Part shown: in pieces, positions 26,791 through 36,430 of the stretch | How positions within the stretch are numbered: the first letter of the stretch is position 1 | How the letters are laid out: every line of letters starts with the position of its first letter | Assembly: GCF_000336815.1 (NCBI RefSeq) | Contig: NZ_AOLG01000028.1 | Coordinates: 69,188 to 133,187, forward strand | DNA: 64,000 bases | Source of the DNA: Haloferax prahovense DSM 18310 | Lineage (GTDB): Archaea > Halobacteriota > Halobacteria > Halobacteriales > Haloferacaceae | Direction: 5' to 3' | Position numbers and translations under genes: made by a program | The notes under the pieces: generated by a model | The model's input: only the letters and a program-made list of their open reading frames with translations | Told to the model about the DNA's origin: nothing | The model's database searches: none

Positions 26791-26829
26791 GCCTAAATCG
26801 GTACGCCTATATGTATTAGGCGGGCCTAA
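26791..26829. promoter_or_regulatory. DtxR/IdeR-like operator cluster between two divergent lipoprotein genes
   Basis: Four half-sites of the TTAGGC/GCCTAA type lie within 39 bp. TTAGGC-GG-GCCTAA (26816-26829) is a perfect palindrome, CGCCTA-N7-TAGGCG (26804-26822) overlaps it, and a further GCCTAA lies at 26791-26796. The TTAGG...CCTAA pattern resembles operators of DtxR-family metal repressors. The site is shared by both promoters, which predicts joint repression by Fe or Mn. Confidence 0.6.
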
Positions 26830-26836
26830 AAATACG

Positions 26837-28066
26837 ATGGCAGACAGCGACGGACCAACGCGCAGGAAGTTCTTGACCTACGGCGGTTCGGTCGCCGCCG
26901 GCGGACTGCTCGCCGGCTGTACCGGTTCGTCCGAGTCGGACGCGACCACGACCGGCGCGACCGCGACGGAGACCGCCGCGACCGAATCGACGGCGACCGA
27001 GTCGACCGCGGAATCGACGGACGAGGCCGACTCGTACACGGTGTCGATGGCCCCGATGGGCGAGGTGACGTTCGAGCGCGTTCCCGAGAGCATCTTCACG
27101 CGGCTGACCCACCACGCGGGGATGGCGTTCGCCCTCGGCCACGGCGACGCCGTCAACTCGATGCACGCTCCGGACTACTACGACGCGCTGTGGAACCAGT
27201 TCACGCCGCGGCTCCCCGGCGTCGAACTCGACTGGACCGGCCTGTACTCGTCGTGGGAGCCGTCGAAAGAGCGGCTCTACGAACTCGACAGCGACGTACA
27301 CCTCGCAGACCCCGCCAGCGTCTCGGCGCTCGGCAGTTGGAGCCAGGACGACCTCGACGAAATCGAGGAGAACGTCAGTCCGTGGTTCGGCAACAGCTTC
27401 AGCGCGCGGCATCAAGCGCCGCCGACCGAGTGGACCGACGCCTACGAGTACTACGGCCTCTGGGAGATATTCGCCAAGGTCGCGCAGGTGCTACAGGAGG
27501 AAGCGAAGTACGAGGCGCTCACTACGGTCCGCGAGGAACTGCTCGCGGCGATTGCGGCGGACCTCCCGGCGGAAGAGGACCGCCCGACCGCCGTGCTCCT
27601 CGGCCCGAGCGACCTGGAGTCCATCTACGCCTACAACCTGAGCACGCCGGGCTTCCTGACCGCCCACACCCGCCCGCTGAAGCCGGTCAGCGCGTTCGGC
27701 GACGACGTCGATTCCGGCTCGACCGTCGACTTCGAGACGCTCCTCGAAGCCGACCCCGACGTGATTCTCACGCTCGGCGGGATGCACCCGAACACGAGCA
27801 TGCCCGACATCCGGACGGGATTCCAGGACGACCCCGTCGGAGCCGAGATTTCGGCCGTGAAGAACGACCGCATCTACGCGCAGGGCGGCCGCTACCAGGG
27901 ACCGATACTCAATCTGTTCCAGTTGGAGATGACCGCGAAACAGCTCTCCCCCGACCGCTTCGGCGCGTGGCCCCAGTACAGCGAGGGGCCGTACCCCGAG
28001 ATTCCCGAGGAGGAACAGCTGTTCGACCGGCAGCGCGTCGCCGACATCATCAACGGGAACCTCTGA
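26837..28066 (+). CDS. Tat-exported substrate-binding lipoprotein, paralogue of the divergent gene
   Basis: 409 residues from the ATG at 26837. Signal with PTRRKFLTYGGSVAAGG and lipobox LLAGCTG, then an Ala/Thr/Glu linker rich in ATESTA repeats, then a solute-binding domain (VPESIFTRLTHHAGMAFALG). The C-terminal tail GAWPQYSEGPYPEIPEEEQL is nearly the same as in the 25486-26742 product, so the two arose by duplication and diverged. They are transcribed divergently from a shared DtxR-like operator region. No ABC permease is linked, so they must use one encoded elsewhere. Confidence 0.85.
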   Translation: MADSDGPTRRKFLTYGGSVAAGGLLAGCTGSSESDATTTGATATETAATESTATESTAESTDEADSYTVSMAPMGEVTFERVPESIFTRLTHHAGMAFALGHGDAVNSMHAPDYYDALWNQFTPRLPGVELDWTGLYSSWEPSKERLYELDSDVHLADPASVSALGSWSQDDLDEIEENVSPWFGNSFSARHQAPPTEWTDAYEYYGLWEIFAKVAQVLQEEAKYEALTTVREELLAAIAADLPAEEDRPTAVLLGPSDLESIYAYNLSTPGFLTAHTRPLKPVSAFGDDVDSGSTVDFETLLEADPDVILTLGGMHPNTSMPDIRTGFQDDPVGAEISAVKNDRIYAQGGRYQGPILNLFQLEMTAKQLSPDRFGAWPQYSEGPYPEIPEEEQLFDRQRVADIINGNL

Positions 28067-28096
28067 GCCGGCGACCGGCGGTACTGGCGCGCCCGC

Positions 28097-29683
28097 TCAG
28101 CCGGAGAGCCCGGCGTCCGCGATGGCCGCGCGAATCGCGCCGAACCGAACGAGGTCGGCCGCAGTCTCCAGTTCGCCGTCGAGCCGGCGGTCCTCGTCCA
28201 GCGGCGGAACCACGGACCGAATCGCGTCGCGGACGGCCCCAGTGCCGGTCCCGAGTTCGAGGCCCTCGTCGAGGAACTCGGCGGCTTGCGACCCACAGAG
28301 GAGTTCGACGCCGACGATGGTCGCGACGTTCTCGGCGACCGTGCGGGCGTTGAGGGCGCTCTGGCCGCTCATGCTCACGTGGTCTTCCTGCCCGCCGCTG
28401 ACGGGCGTCGAGTCGATAGAGGGGCGACCGAGCGACCGACACTCGTTGAGGAGCGCCGCGGCGGTGTACTGCGCAATCATGTAGCCGGAGCGGAGCCCGC
28501 TGCGTTCGGTCAGGAACGGCGGGAGATACGACTCCTGTACGTCGGGGTTGAGCATCCGGTCGGTCCGGCGCTCGGAGATGGCCGCGAGTTCGGTCAGCGC
28601 GCCAGCGGCGTAGTCGAGGCGGAGCGCCAGCGGTTCGCCGTGGAAGTTGCCGGCGGAGACGACGGCGGCCACGTCGGTACCGGGCGCGCGCTCGTCCACC
28701 GCGCCCGCCGGGAAGACGAGCGGGTTGTCGGTGACGCTGTTGAGTTCGACTTCGACGGCCTCGCGGAGGTGTGAGACGGCGTCTCTGACCGCGCCGTGGA
28801 CCTGCGGGAGACAGCGAATCGAGTAGGCGTCCTGCACGCGCTCGCAGTCCTTGTGCGATTCGAGGACGGTCGAGTCGGCGGTGAGGCGGCGAATCGCCGC
28901 CGCGCTCTCTTTCTGGCCGGGGTGGGGGCGAACCTCGTGGATGGCGGGGTCGCAGTTCGCCGTCGTCCCCATCGTCACCTCGGTCGCGAGCGCGCCCGCG
29001 GCGTCGGCGGCCTCGACGGTCCGCTCGGCGTCGACCACGAACAGCGCGGCGAGGCCGACCGTCAGTTGCGTCCCGTTGATGAGCGCGAGGCCCTCCTTGG
29101 AGGCGAGCGTCGCCGGCTCCAAGCCGACTGCTTGGAGGGCTTCGTCGCCCGGGCGTCGCTCGCCGTCGACGCGGGCTTCGCCCTCCCCGATGAGGACGAG
29201 CGCCATGTGCGCGAGGGGTGCGAGGTCGCCGCTCGCGCCGAGGCTCCCGCGGGAGCGGACGACCGGCTGGACGCCCTCGTTGAGCATCGAGACGAGCAGG
29301 TCGACCACCGAGGGTCGGATGCCCGAAAAGCCCTTGGCGAGCGTGTTGGCCCGACTGACCATCATCGACCTGACCTCCTCGCGGGTGAGTTCGCGTCCCG
29401 CGCCGGCGGCGTGGCTGCGGACGAGGTTCGTCTGGAGGCGCTCGATGTCCTCGCGGTCGATGTGAGTCTCCACGAGGTGGCCGAAGCCGGTGTTGACGCC
29501 GTAGACCGGCTCGCCGGAGTCGAGGACGGACTCGACGCGCTCGCGCGACTCGCGCATCCGCTCTCGCGACTCGGCGGCGAGTTCGACGGGTGCGTCGTGG
29601 CGTGAAACGGCGGCCACGTCCTCCGGCGTCAGCGACTCGCCGTCGAGGACGACCGAGTCGGGGAGGCCTGCGCGGTCACTCAT
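28097..29683 (-). CDS. hutH: Histidine ammonia-lyase
   Basis: 528 residues. The MIO cofactor is formed from Ala-Ser-Gly in RGSLGASGDLAPLAHMALV (near residue 150). The N-terminal Tyr region YGVNTGFGHLV and later NFHGEPLALRLDYAA and QEDHVSMSG complete the active-site pattern. It deaminates L-histidine to urocanate, the first step of histidine degradation. It is the last gene of hutU-G-I-H and overlaps hutI by 8 bp. Confidence 0.96.
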   Translation of the reverse strand: MSDRAGLPDSVVLDGESLTPEDVAAVSRHDAPVELAAESRERMRESRERVESVLDSGEPVYGVNTGFGHLVETHIDREDIERLQTNLVRSHAAGAGRELTREEVRSMMVSRANTLAKGFSGIRPSVVDLLVSMLNEGVQPVVRSRGSLGASGDLAPLAHMALVLIGEGEARVDGERRPGDEALQAVGLEPATLASKEGLALINGTQLTVGLAALFVVDAERTVEAADAAGALATEVTMGTTANCDPAIHEVRPHPGQKESAAAIRRLTADSTVLESHKDCERVQDAYSIRCLPQVHGAVRDAVSHLREAVEVELNSVTDNPLVFPAGAVDERAPGTDVAAVVSAGNFHGEPLALRLDYAAGALTELAAISERRTDRMLNPDVQESYLPPFLTERSGLRSGYMIAQYTAAALLNECRSLGRPSIDSTPVSGGQEDHVSMSGQSALNARTVAENVATIVGVELLCGSQAAEFLDEGLELGTGTGAVRDAIRSVVPPLDEDRRLDGELETAADLVRFGAIRAAIADAGLSG

Positions 29684-30914
29684 GGGCGACCACCCCCGAT
29701 TTCAGCACGGTCGAAACGGGGTTCGTGTCGAACCGGTACGAGAGGTGTGACGCGGTCGGCACGTCGAGCACGACGGCGTCGGCGGGAGCCCCGGTGCGGA
29801 GCGTGCCCGTGCCGTCGTCGCGGTCGAGCGCACCCGCGGCGGCGCTCGTGACGCCGCGGATGGCCTCGTGTGGAGTCATTCGCATTCCGACGCTGGCGAG
29901 CGTGGCGACGAATCCCATGCTTCGGGAGAAGCAGTTCGGATTGAAATCGGTGGCGAGCGCGACCTCGTGGCCCGCGTCGAGGAAGGCGCGGGCGTCGGCG
30001 TAGTCGGCACCGAGGCCGAACGCCGTGCCCGGGAGCATCACGGGCGCGACGCCGGCGTCGACCAGGGTCTCGCGGCCCCCGTCGTCGGTGTGGAGCAGGT
30101 GGTCCGCACTGGCCGCGCCGACCGCGGCCGCCACGTCGGTGCCGCCGATGGCGGCGAACTCGTCGGCGTGAATCTTCGGCGCGAGGCCGTGGTCGCGGCC
30201 CGCCTCCAGAATCCGACGGGACTGCTCGGCGGTGAACACGCCGCGCTCGCAGAACACGTCGCAGAACTCGGCGATGCCCTGTTCGGCGACCGCGGGGAGT
30301 TGGTCGGCGACGACCGACTCGGTGTACCCCTCGGCGTCCACGCCGCGCGGGACGGCGTGCGCGCCCATGAACGTCGGAATCACGTCCACCGGGTGGTCTG
30401 AACCGGCCGCGTCGATGGCCGAAAGCATCCGCAGTTCGGTCTCGGTGTCGAGGCCGTAGCCGCTCTTCACCTCGACCGTGGTCGTCCCGTGGACGAGCAT
30501 CGCGTCGAGGTGCTCCGTGAGGTTCGCCGCCAACTCCTCGTCGGAGGCTTCTCGGACCGCGTCGACGGTGCGGAGGATGCCGCCGCCGTCGGCGAGAATC
30601 TCCTCGTAGGTCGCGCCGCGGAGCTTCGCCACGAACTCGTCGGAGCGGTCGCCGGCGAACAGCGCGTGGGTGTGGGGGTCGACGAAGCCCGGCAGGACCG
30701 TCTTGCCGGTCGCGTCGACGGCGGTGTCTGCGCCCGCGACGGGGTAGTCCGCGAGCACTTCGTCTGTCGGCCCGACGGCGACGACTTCGCCGTCGAGCGC
30801 GGCGAACGCGGCGTCTTCGAGAACGACGACGCCGGTTCCCTCGTCGGGGCCGACGACCAGTTCGGCCGCGTCGTGGACGACCGTGAGGCCGGCCGTGGAA
30901 CCCGCGTCAGTCAC
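29676..30914 (-). CDS. hutI: Imidazolonepropionase
   Basis: 412 residues, an amidohydrolase-fold enzyme. The HxH metal motif is in [19 protein letters not shown] (near 75). Further ligands are His in [10 protein letters not shown] and Asp in [35 protein letters not shown] is typical of HutI. It opens the ring of 4-imidazolone-5-propanoate to N-formimidoyl-L-glutamate. It overlaps hutG and hutH by 8 bp each, indicating a tightly coupled operon. Confidence 0.96.
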   Translation of the reverse strand: MTDAGSTAGLTVVHDAAELVVGPDEGTGVVVLEDAAFAALDGEVVAVGPTDEVLADYPVAGADTAVDATGKTVLPGFVDPHTHALFAGDRSDEFVAKLRGATYEEILADGGGILRTVDAVREASDEELAANLTEHLDAMLVHGTTTVEVKSGYGLDTETELRMLSAIDAAGSDHPVDVIPTFMGAHAVPRGVDAEGYTESVVADQLPAVAEQGIAEFCDVFCERGVFTAEQSRRILEAGRDHGLAPKIHADEFAAIGGTDVAAAVGAASADHLLHTDDGGRETLVDAGVAPVMLPGTAFGLGADYADARAFLDAGHEVALATDFNPNCFSRSMGFVATLASVGMRMTPHEAIRGVTSAAAGALDRDDGTGTLRTGAPADAVVLDVPTASHLSYRFDTNPVSTVLKSGVVAHE

Positions 30915-31857
30915 GCGACGTCACCCCCGCAAGGAAGTGGGCGACTGCACGGGCGGCCGCGCCGACGGTTCGACCGTCCTCGTCGTCCAGCGGCGGCGCG
31001 CACTCCACGACCTCGAAGCCGACGACGCGGGGGTCGGCCGCGACGCGACGGAGCATCGAGAACAGTTCGCGGGTGGTGACGCCGCCGGGGGTCGGCGCGC
31101 TCGCGCCCGGCGCGGCCGTCTGGTCCAACACGTCCACGTCGAGGCTGACGAAGACGCGGTCGCAGGCGGCGACCGCGTCGAGGGCGAAGTCGGCCGTCTC
31201 GACGGGGCCGCGGCCGACCTCGTCGGCGGTGAGGATGGTGCCGCCGGACTCGCGCAGGAAGTCGGCGTAGGCGGTCGAGGTCTCGAAGTGCCGCGCGCCG
31301 ACCACGGCGAGGCGGTCGAGTCCGGCGTCGAACAACTGCCGGTAGGGCGTCCCGCTCGTCGGGCCGTCGGCGGGCTCGCGGCAGTCGAGGTGGGCGTCGA
31401 AGCTCACGACCCCGACCGAGTCGTCACCGCCGAGAAGCGGCGTGACGTTCCCGACCGTCAGGGAGTTGTCGCCGCCGAGGAAGACCGGGAGCGCGCCGCG
31501 CTCGTAGACGGCCGCGGCCTCGTCGGCGACGATGGCCTGCACGTCCGCGACGTGGTTCTCGGGGTCGTCCGCGTCGTTGTACGCCTCGACCGGGAGGTCG
31601 CCGAGGTCGGCGACGCCGGCGACCGGCCCCTCGTCGAAGTGGTGGGTCTTGACGCCGGCGAGAGCGCGCCGAATCGCGGCGGGGCCCTCGCGGGCACCGC
31701 GCCGGCCGATGACGGCCCCGTCGTAGGGTTCGCCCACGAGGGCGGCGCGGAAGTCGCCCGCGTCCTCGATTTCGGTCGGACGAACGACGTGGCCGAACTG
31801 CTCGTCGTTCGGGTCCGACGACGTTCCCTCCCACGCGGGCGGGTCGGTGCGGCTCAT
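30907..31857 (-). CDS. hutG: Formimidoylglutamase (ureohydrolase family)
   Basis: 316 residues of the arginase/agmatinase fold. The binuclear Mn ligand motifs are [21 protein letters not shown] and [16 protein letters not shown]. It splits N-formimidoyl-L-glutamate to glutamate and formamide, so this hut pathway ends in formamide rather than formylglutamate. It overlaps hutU by 4 bp and hutI by 8 bp. Confidence 0.95.
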   Translation of the reverse strand: MSRTDPPAWEGTSSDPNDEQFGHVVRPTEIEDAGDFRAALVGEPYDGAVIGRRGAREGPAAIRRALAGVKTHHFDEGPVAGVADLGDLPVEAYNDADDPENHVADVQAIVADEAAAVYERGALPVFLGGDNSLTVGNVTPLLGGDDSVGVVSFDAHLDCREPADGPTSGTPYRQLFDAGLDRLAVVGARHFETSTAYADFLRESGGTILTADEVGRGPVETADFALDAVAACDRVFVSLDVDVLDQTAAPGASAPTPGGVTTRELFSMLRRVAADPRVVGFEVVECAPPLDDEDGRTVGAAARAVAHFLAGVTSRD

Positions 31858-33671
31858 TCGTCACCTCGGGCGGCGGATTCGCCGGTCTCGGTCGCGTGGC
31901 CGCCGTCTTCGGCCGCGCGGTCGGCGCGGTCGGCCGCGTCGTGGTCCCGCATCGGAATTCTGACGTTCGACCGAGTCGCCTCGTCCAGCGCGTCCTCGTA
32001 ACCGGCGTCGGCGTGGCGGATGACGCCCATGCCGGGGTCGGTCGTGAAGACGGCGCGGGCCTTCTTCGCCGCGAGGTCCGAGCCGTCGAGAACGACGTGG
32101 TTGTTCGTGTGCAGCGAGTTGCCGATGCCGACGCCGCCGCCGTCGTGGACGCTCACGATGTCCGCGCCCGCGGCGGTGTTGAGAAGCGCGTTCAGGATGG
32201 GCCAGTCGGCGACCGCGTCGGTGCCATCGCGCATCGCCTCGGTCTCGCGGTACGGGCTGGCGACCGACCCGGCGTCGAGGTGGTCGCGGGTGACGACGAC
32301 CGGCGCGGAGACCTCGCCCGAGGCGACGAGATCGTTGATTTTCAGCGCGAAACGAGCGCGCTCGGTGAGCCCCTCGTCGTCGGTGGTGTAGCCGAGCCAG
32401 CACACCCGCGAGGGGAGCCCCTGAAACGACACCTGCTCCTGTGCGAGGTCTATCCAGCGCATGAGCGACTCGTGTTCGGGGAAGAGCTCTCGAATCGCCT
32501 CGTCGGTGCGGTGGATGTCGGCGGGGTCGCCGGAGAGCGCGGCCCATCGGAACGGCCCGCGCCCGCGGCAGAACATCGGGCGGATGTACGCCGGGACGAA
32601 GCCGGGGAAGTCGAACGCGTGTTCCATCCCGCGGTGGTCCTGGACCTGCCCGCGGATGTTGTTGCCGTACTCGAAGGCGATTGCGCCCGCGTCCTGTAAA
32701 TCGAGGATTGCCTGCACGTGGCGCTCCATCGTGTCGAGGCTCTCTTCGACGTACTTCTCGGGGTCGTCCTCGCGGAGTCGGTCGGCCTCCGCCGCGGTGT
32801 AGCCGCTCGGGTAGTAGCCTTCGAGTTCGTCGTGGGCGCTCGTCTGGTCCGTGACCACGTCCGGAATCTCGTCGCGCGCGAGCAGCTCTTCGAGCATGTC
32901 GGCGGCGTTCATCTCGACGCCCACGCTGTAAGGCTCGCCCGCCTCAATCGCGTCCTTGGCGTTTTCGAGCGCCTCGTCCAGCGAGTCGGCTGACTCCATC
33001 AGGTAGTCCGTCTCGACCCGGCGCTCGATGCGGTCGGCCTGCACCTCGGCGGCGATACAGACCCCGTGGTTCATCGTCACCGCGAGGGGCTGTGCGCCGC
33101 TCATGCCGCCGAGACCGCCGGTGACGACGAGTTTGCCCCGCAGGTCGTCGTCGTAGCGCTGTCGGGCGAGTTCGGCCAGCGTCTCGTAGGTGCCCTGAAT
33201 GATGCCCTGCGTGCCGATGTACGCCCACGACCCGGCGGTCATCTGGCCGTACATGATTTTCCCCTCGGCCTCCAGTTCGTGGAAGTGCTCCCAGTCGTCC
33301 CAGCGGCCGACGAGGTTGGAGTTGGCGATGAGGACGCGCGGGGCGCGCTCGTGGGTCGGGAACTTCCCCACCGGCTTGCCCGACTGGACGAGGAGCGTCT
33401 CGTCGTCGTCGAGGTCGCGGAGTTCGGCGAGGATGGCGTCGTAGGCGTCCCACGAGCGGGCGGCGCGCCCGGTCCCGCCGTAGACGACGAGGTCCTCGGG
33501 GCGCTCCGCCACTTCGGGGTCGAGGTTGTTGTTGAGCATCCGGAGCGCCGCCTCCTGTCGCCACCCCTTGCACTCGATGTCCGTCCCGGTGGGCGCGCCC
33601 TGGTACGCGCGCCACTCGTCGCTCGGGTCGCCGAGTCGGTCCCGCCGTGCCGACGATTGCTGGTCGTGCAT
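31854..33671 (-). CDS. hutU: Urocanate hydratase
   Basis: 605 residues from the ATG at 33671; longer in-frame starts upstream would overlap the divergent regulator. NAD-binding [14 protein letters not shown] and the conserved Cys in [12 protein letters not shown] are typical of urocanase. It converts urocanate to 4-imidazolone-5-propanoate. The C-terminal ~25 residues are an acidic low-complexity extension. First gene of the hutUGIH operon, divergent from the HTH-10 regulator. Confidence 0.95.
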   Translation of the reverse strand: MHDQQSSARRDRLGDPSDEWRAYQGAPTGTDIECKGWRQEAALRMLNNNLDPEVAERPEDLVVYGGTGRAARSWDAYDAILAELRDLDDDETLLVQSGKPVGKFPTHERAPRVLIANSNLVGRWDDWEHFHELEAEGKIMYGQMTAGSWAYIGTQGIIQGTYETLAELARQRYDDDLRGKLVVTGGLGGMSGAQPLAVTMNHGVCIAAEVQADRIERRVETDYLMESADSLDEALENAKDAIEAGEPYSVGVEMNAADMLEELLARDEIPDVVTDQTSAHDELEGYYPSGYTAAEADRLREDDPEKYVEESLDTMERHVQAILDLQDAGAIAFEYGNNIRGQVQDHRGMEHAFDFPGFVPAYIRPMFCRGRGPFRWAALSGDPADIHRTDEAIRELFPEHESLMRWIDLAQEQVSFQGLPSRVCWLGYTTDDEGLTERARFALKINDLVASGEVSAPVVVTRDHLDAGSVASPYRETEAMRDGTDAVADWPILNALLNTAAGADIVSVHDGGGVGIGNSLHTNNHVVLDGSDLAAKKARAVFTTDPGMGVIRHADAGYEDALDEATRSNVRIPMRDHDAADRADRAAEDGGHATETGESAARGDE

Positions 33672-33726
33672 ACACCGAACTTCGGGCGCGAGACGGGTAG
33701 CAATTCCCCCACCATGCGGTGCGTGA

Positions 33727-33736
33727 TTTATATATT
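33727..33736. promoter_or_regulatory. Divergent hut promoter (TATA box)
   Basis: TTTATATATT lies 27 nt before the ATG of the HTH-10 regulator at 33759, fitting a leaderless transcript. The same AT core reads as a TATA box on the minus strand toward hutU, though at about 60 nt. A short CACC-ATGC-GGTG palindrome lies just beside it. Confidence 0.55.
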
Positions 33737-33758
33737 CGTGCCGAGCCTTGGTCCGCGC

Positions 33759-34409
33759 ATGTACGAGGCGAACCTCCGAATCAGGGACGACAGCGCCTAC
33801 GCGGCGGCGACGGCGGGCAACGCCGCGAGCGTCGAACTGTGGTGCAACGAGCACTGCGACATGCTCCACGTGAGCGGCGGGGTCGGAAGCGACGTGCTCG
33901 ACCGCGTCGACGACACCGTCGGCGTGGCGGCGTCGGTCGAGCGCGGCGACGAACTCGTCGTCGTCACCGCCGACTGCCTCCGGGACCACGAGATAGACCA
34001 CATCGAGGGCTACGTGCGGAAACACGGGCTACTGCTCGTCCCGCCGCTTCGCTACCGCGGCGGCGCGAAGGTCTGTCGCCTGCTCGCCGTCTCGGCCGAC
34101 GACCTGACGGCGTGCTTCCGCGACCTCGTGGACAGCGGCTTCGACGTGAGCGTCGAGTCCAAGCGCGCGGTGTCGTTCGCCAGCGGGAGCGGCCCGCTTT
34201 TGGCCCCCGCCGACGCGATGCCCGAGCTCACCGGCCGCCAGCGCGAGGCGCTGCGACTGGCCCACGCCGGCGGCTACTACGACCTGCCGCGCGGCATCGA
34301 GACCGCGACCATCGCCGACGAGATGGGCGTTTCGCGGCGGACCGCCGAGGAACACCTGCGCCGGGCGGAGCGAAAAGTGATGGACTCGGTCGCGCAGTAC
34401 GTACTGTAG
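33759..34409 (+). CDS. Bat-type HTH-10 transcriptional regulator, probable hut regulator
   Basis: 216 residues from the ATG at 33759. The N-terminal ~150 residues form a sensor-like domain with several Cys and His ([12 protein letters not shown]). The C-terminus has the HTH-10 domain: [20 protein letters not shown], then [20 protein letters not shown]. This matches the bacterioopsin-activator-like class common in haloarchaea. It is divergent from hutU across a short shared promoter region, so control of histidine use is the best guess. Confidence 0.88.
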   Translation: MYEANLRIRDDSAYAAATAGNAASVELWCNEHCDMLHVSGGVGSDVLDRVDDTVGVAASVERGDELVVVTADCLRDHEIDHIEGYVRKHGLLLVPPLRYRGGAKVCRLLAVSADDLTACFRDLVDSGFDVSVESKRAVSFASGSGPLLAPADAMPELTGRQREALRLAHAGGYYDLPRGIETATIADEMGVSRRTAEEHLRRAERKVMDSVAQYVL

Positions 34410-34424
34410 TGCGGGAGAGGAGAC

Positions 34425-34826
34425 TCAGTCGTCGTCAGGCGCGGCTTTCAGTTCCAGCGTGTAGCCGAAGGGATCGGTGACGTACATCGCGGGCGCGACG
34501 CCCGTCGCCCCGAGGGGTTCGAGTTGGCGGTCGATTTCGACGCCCGCAGCGTCGAGGTGCCCGCGGAGTTCGTCGATGTCGTGGGCGAACTCGATGGCGA
34601 CGTGGTCGAAGGCGGTCTCCGTCGGCGGTTCGAAGTTCTCGGCCGGTCGGAGGTGGATGACGCTCGCCGGGGTGAGTCGCACGGAGAAGAAGGGCTTTTC
34701 GCCCGACTCGTACAGGTCGCGGTTCTCGATTTCGAAGCCGAGCGCGTCGCGGTAGAACTCGACCGCGGCGTCGAGGCCGTCGGTGGGGATGCGGAGATTC
34801 ACGTGGTCGATTGCCGTCGCGTCCAT
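34425..34826 (-). CDS. VOC (glyoxalase/bleomycin-resistance) family protein
   Basis: 133 residues from the ATG at 34826. It has the two beta-alpha-beta-beta-beta modules of the vicinal oxygen chelate fold: IDHVNLRIPTDGLDAAVEFY at the start, FDHVAIEFAHDI mid-protein, and VTDPFGYTLELK at the end, with His and Glu in metal-ligand positions. It could be a dioxygenase, lyase or glyoxalase-like enzyme. It is convergent with the hut regulator, 15 bp apart, and not obviously part of a pathway. Confidence 0.85.
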   Translation of the reverse strand: MDATAIDHVNLRIPTDGLDAAVEFYRDALGFEIENRDLYESGEKPFFSVRLTPASVIHLRPAENFEPPTETAFDHVAIEFAHDIDELRGHLDAAGVEIDRQLEPLGATGVAPAMYVTDPFGYTLELKAAPDDD

Positions 34827-34893
34827 GCCCGGACCGTCGCGGCCGCGGGTGGTAAAAATTTGTGCGGCGACCATCGGGGACGGGGGCGCTGAA

Positions 34894-35060
34894 CCGAGAG
34901 AATATAAACTGTATAAAGTTTAAAACTGTACAATTTCTAAAAATTGTAAAATTTGTAAAAATTATGTTGTTTGGGCGGCTATTATAGCGTTTTTATTTCC
35001 GTTTATCTCCCTCAGACCATTCAGTATAAACTAATATTTGTTTACGAGTTACTCAGCGCC
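34894..35060. other. AT-rich intergenic region with nested repeats
   Basis: About 170 bp of low-GC sequence in a GC-rich genome, between the VOC and MFS genes. It contains a perfect inverted repeat TACAATTT-CTAA-AAATTGTA (34929-34948) and a direct repeat AAACTGTAYAA at 34906-34916 and 34923-34933 (17-bp period). TAAAC-N8-GTTTA follows near 35025-35045. No ORF. It may hold promoters and multiple regulator sites for the MFS gene. Confidence 0.6.
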
Positions 35061-35140
35061 ACGGGAAACCGCGACGCCGACAACCGGAACCGGCGTTCCG
35101 CAATCGTAACCCATTGGTAGCAGGTCGGTGTACGGAGGGT

Positions 35141-36328
35141 GTGAACCAACAGCCGACATCCGACGAGCGCTTGCTTGCGGGCTACCCGGGTCGGATGTTA
35201 GTCACCGTGTCGCTAGCGTGGGCGGTCCTCCAGACGGGTCGGTTTCTCTTGTCGCCGCTGCTGCCGACTATCATCGAGGAGCTACAGATAACGGAGGCGA
35301 CCGCCGGTATCGCGCTGGCGCTGTTTCAGGGCGTCTACGCCATCACCCAGTACCCCGGCGGCGAGTACTCCGACCGATGGACCCGGACGACGCTCATCGT
35401 CCCCGGACTCGGTATCCTCGTCCTCGGGTTCGCCACGTTCGGCCTCGCGGGCGGTCTCGCGGGCTTCGTCGCCGCCGCGGTCATCACGGGACTCGGGAAG
35501 GGGCTGTTCGCCATCCCCTCGCGGGCGCTCCTGTCGGACCTGTTCGTCGAACGCCGCGGCCGGGCGCTCGGCCTCTACGCCGCCGGGACCGACCTCGGCG
35601 GCCTCGTTTCGTCGGGGCTCGCCATCCTCGCGCTGACCTACGCCACGTGGCGGACGCCGTTCCTCCCGGTCGCCGTCGCCCTCGCGGGGCTCACCCTCCT
35701 CTACGCGCTCTGGTCGAGAGACGGCTACGCCGTGGGGTCGCCCGAACTCCACGTCTCGGGCACGCTCCGACGCCTCTTCGCCAGCGCCGAACAGCGCCGG
35801 ACGCTCCTCGCGTTCGGGCTGTTTTACTTCATGGTCGGCGGCTTCATCAACTTCTTTCCGACCTACCTCATCGAGGCGAAAGGTTTCGACCAGCAGTTGG
35901 CGAGCGCGACGTTCGCCATCGTCTTCGCCGTCGGCATCACCATCAAACCCGTCGCCGGCGGCCTGAGCGACCGGTTCCGCCGCGAGTCAATCGCTGTCGT
36001 CGGGATGCTCGTCGCCGCGGGGGCGCTCGCCGTCCTCTCGGCCGTGGAGGCGCGCCCGCTCATCTACGTCTCCGTCGTCGCGCTCGCGGCCGGCTACAAG
36101 ACGGAGTTCCCCCTCGCGGACGCCATCATCATGGACAACGCGCCCGACGCCGACCGCGGAGCCGACCTCGGGGCCGCGCGGGCGCTGTTCCTCGGCGCGA
36201 ACGCGATTGGACCGGCGTACGTCGGCATCGTCGCCACCTACGCGAGCTACGTCGCCGCGTTCGCGGGGCTCGCGGTCTGTCTCGTCGTCTCAGCCGGCCT
36301 CCTCTACTGGGACGCGCGGAAGCGGTGA
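35141..36328 (+). CDS. Major facilitator superfamily transporter
   Basis: 395 residues from a GTG at 35141, chosen because GGAGG (35134-35138) lies just before it. Twelve hydrophobic helices are visible. The MFS loop 2-3 motif appears as GGEYSDRWTRTTLIVPG, and its second-half equivalent as GGLSDRFRRESIAVVG. It resembles nitrate/nitrite or organic-acid MFS carriers only in general fold. It stands at the border of the catabolic island downstream, but on the opposite strand to leuD-like and separated by 102 bp. Substrate unknown. Confidence 0.88.
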   Translation: MNQQPTSDERLLAGYPGRMLVTVSLAWAVLQTGRFLLSPLLPTIIEELQITEATAGIALALFQGVYAITQYPGGEYSDRWTRTTLIVPGLGILVLGFATFGLAGGLAGFVAAAVITGLGKGLFAIPSRALLSDLFVERRGRALGLYAAGTDLGGLVSSGLAILALTYATWRTPFLPVAVALAGLTLLYALWSRDGYAVGSPELHVSGTLRRLFASAEQRRTLLAFGLFYFMVGGFINFFPTYLIEAKGFDQQLASATFAIVFAVGITIKPVAGGLSDRFRRESIAVVGMLVAAGALAVLSAVEARPLIYVSVVALAAGYKTEFPLADAIIMDNAPDADRGADLGAARALFLGANAIGPAYVGIVATYASYVAAFAGLAVCLVVSAGLLYWDARKR

Positions 36329-36430
36329 AAAGCAGAAAGCGAAAACCGCATCGGAACGGCGTTCTCGGGTGTCTCTGTGCGGTCGTCGGTCGGTGCGGCG
36401 GAAGCGGTATGACGTGAGCCGAGTGCTCGC

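Noticed and set aside
31854-34025. Longer hutU start upstream of 33671
   Set aside because: The extension would cover the divergent regulator gene, and urocanase proteins start near the ATG at 33671.
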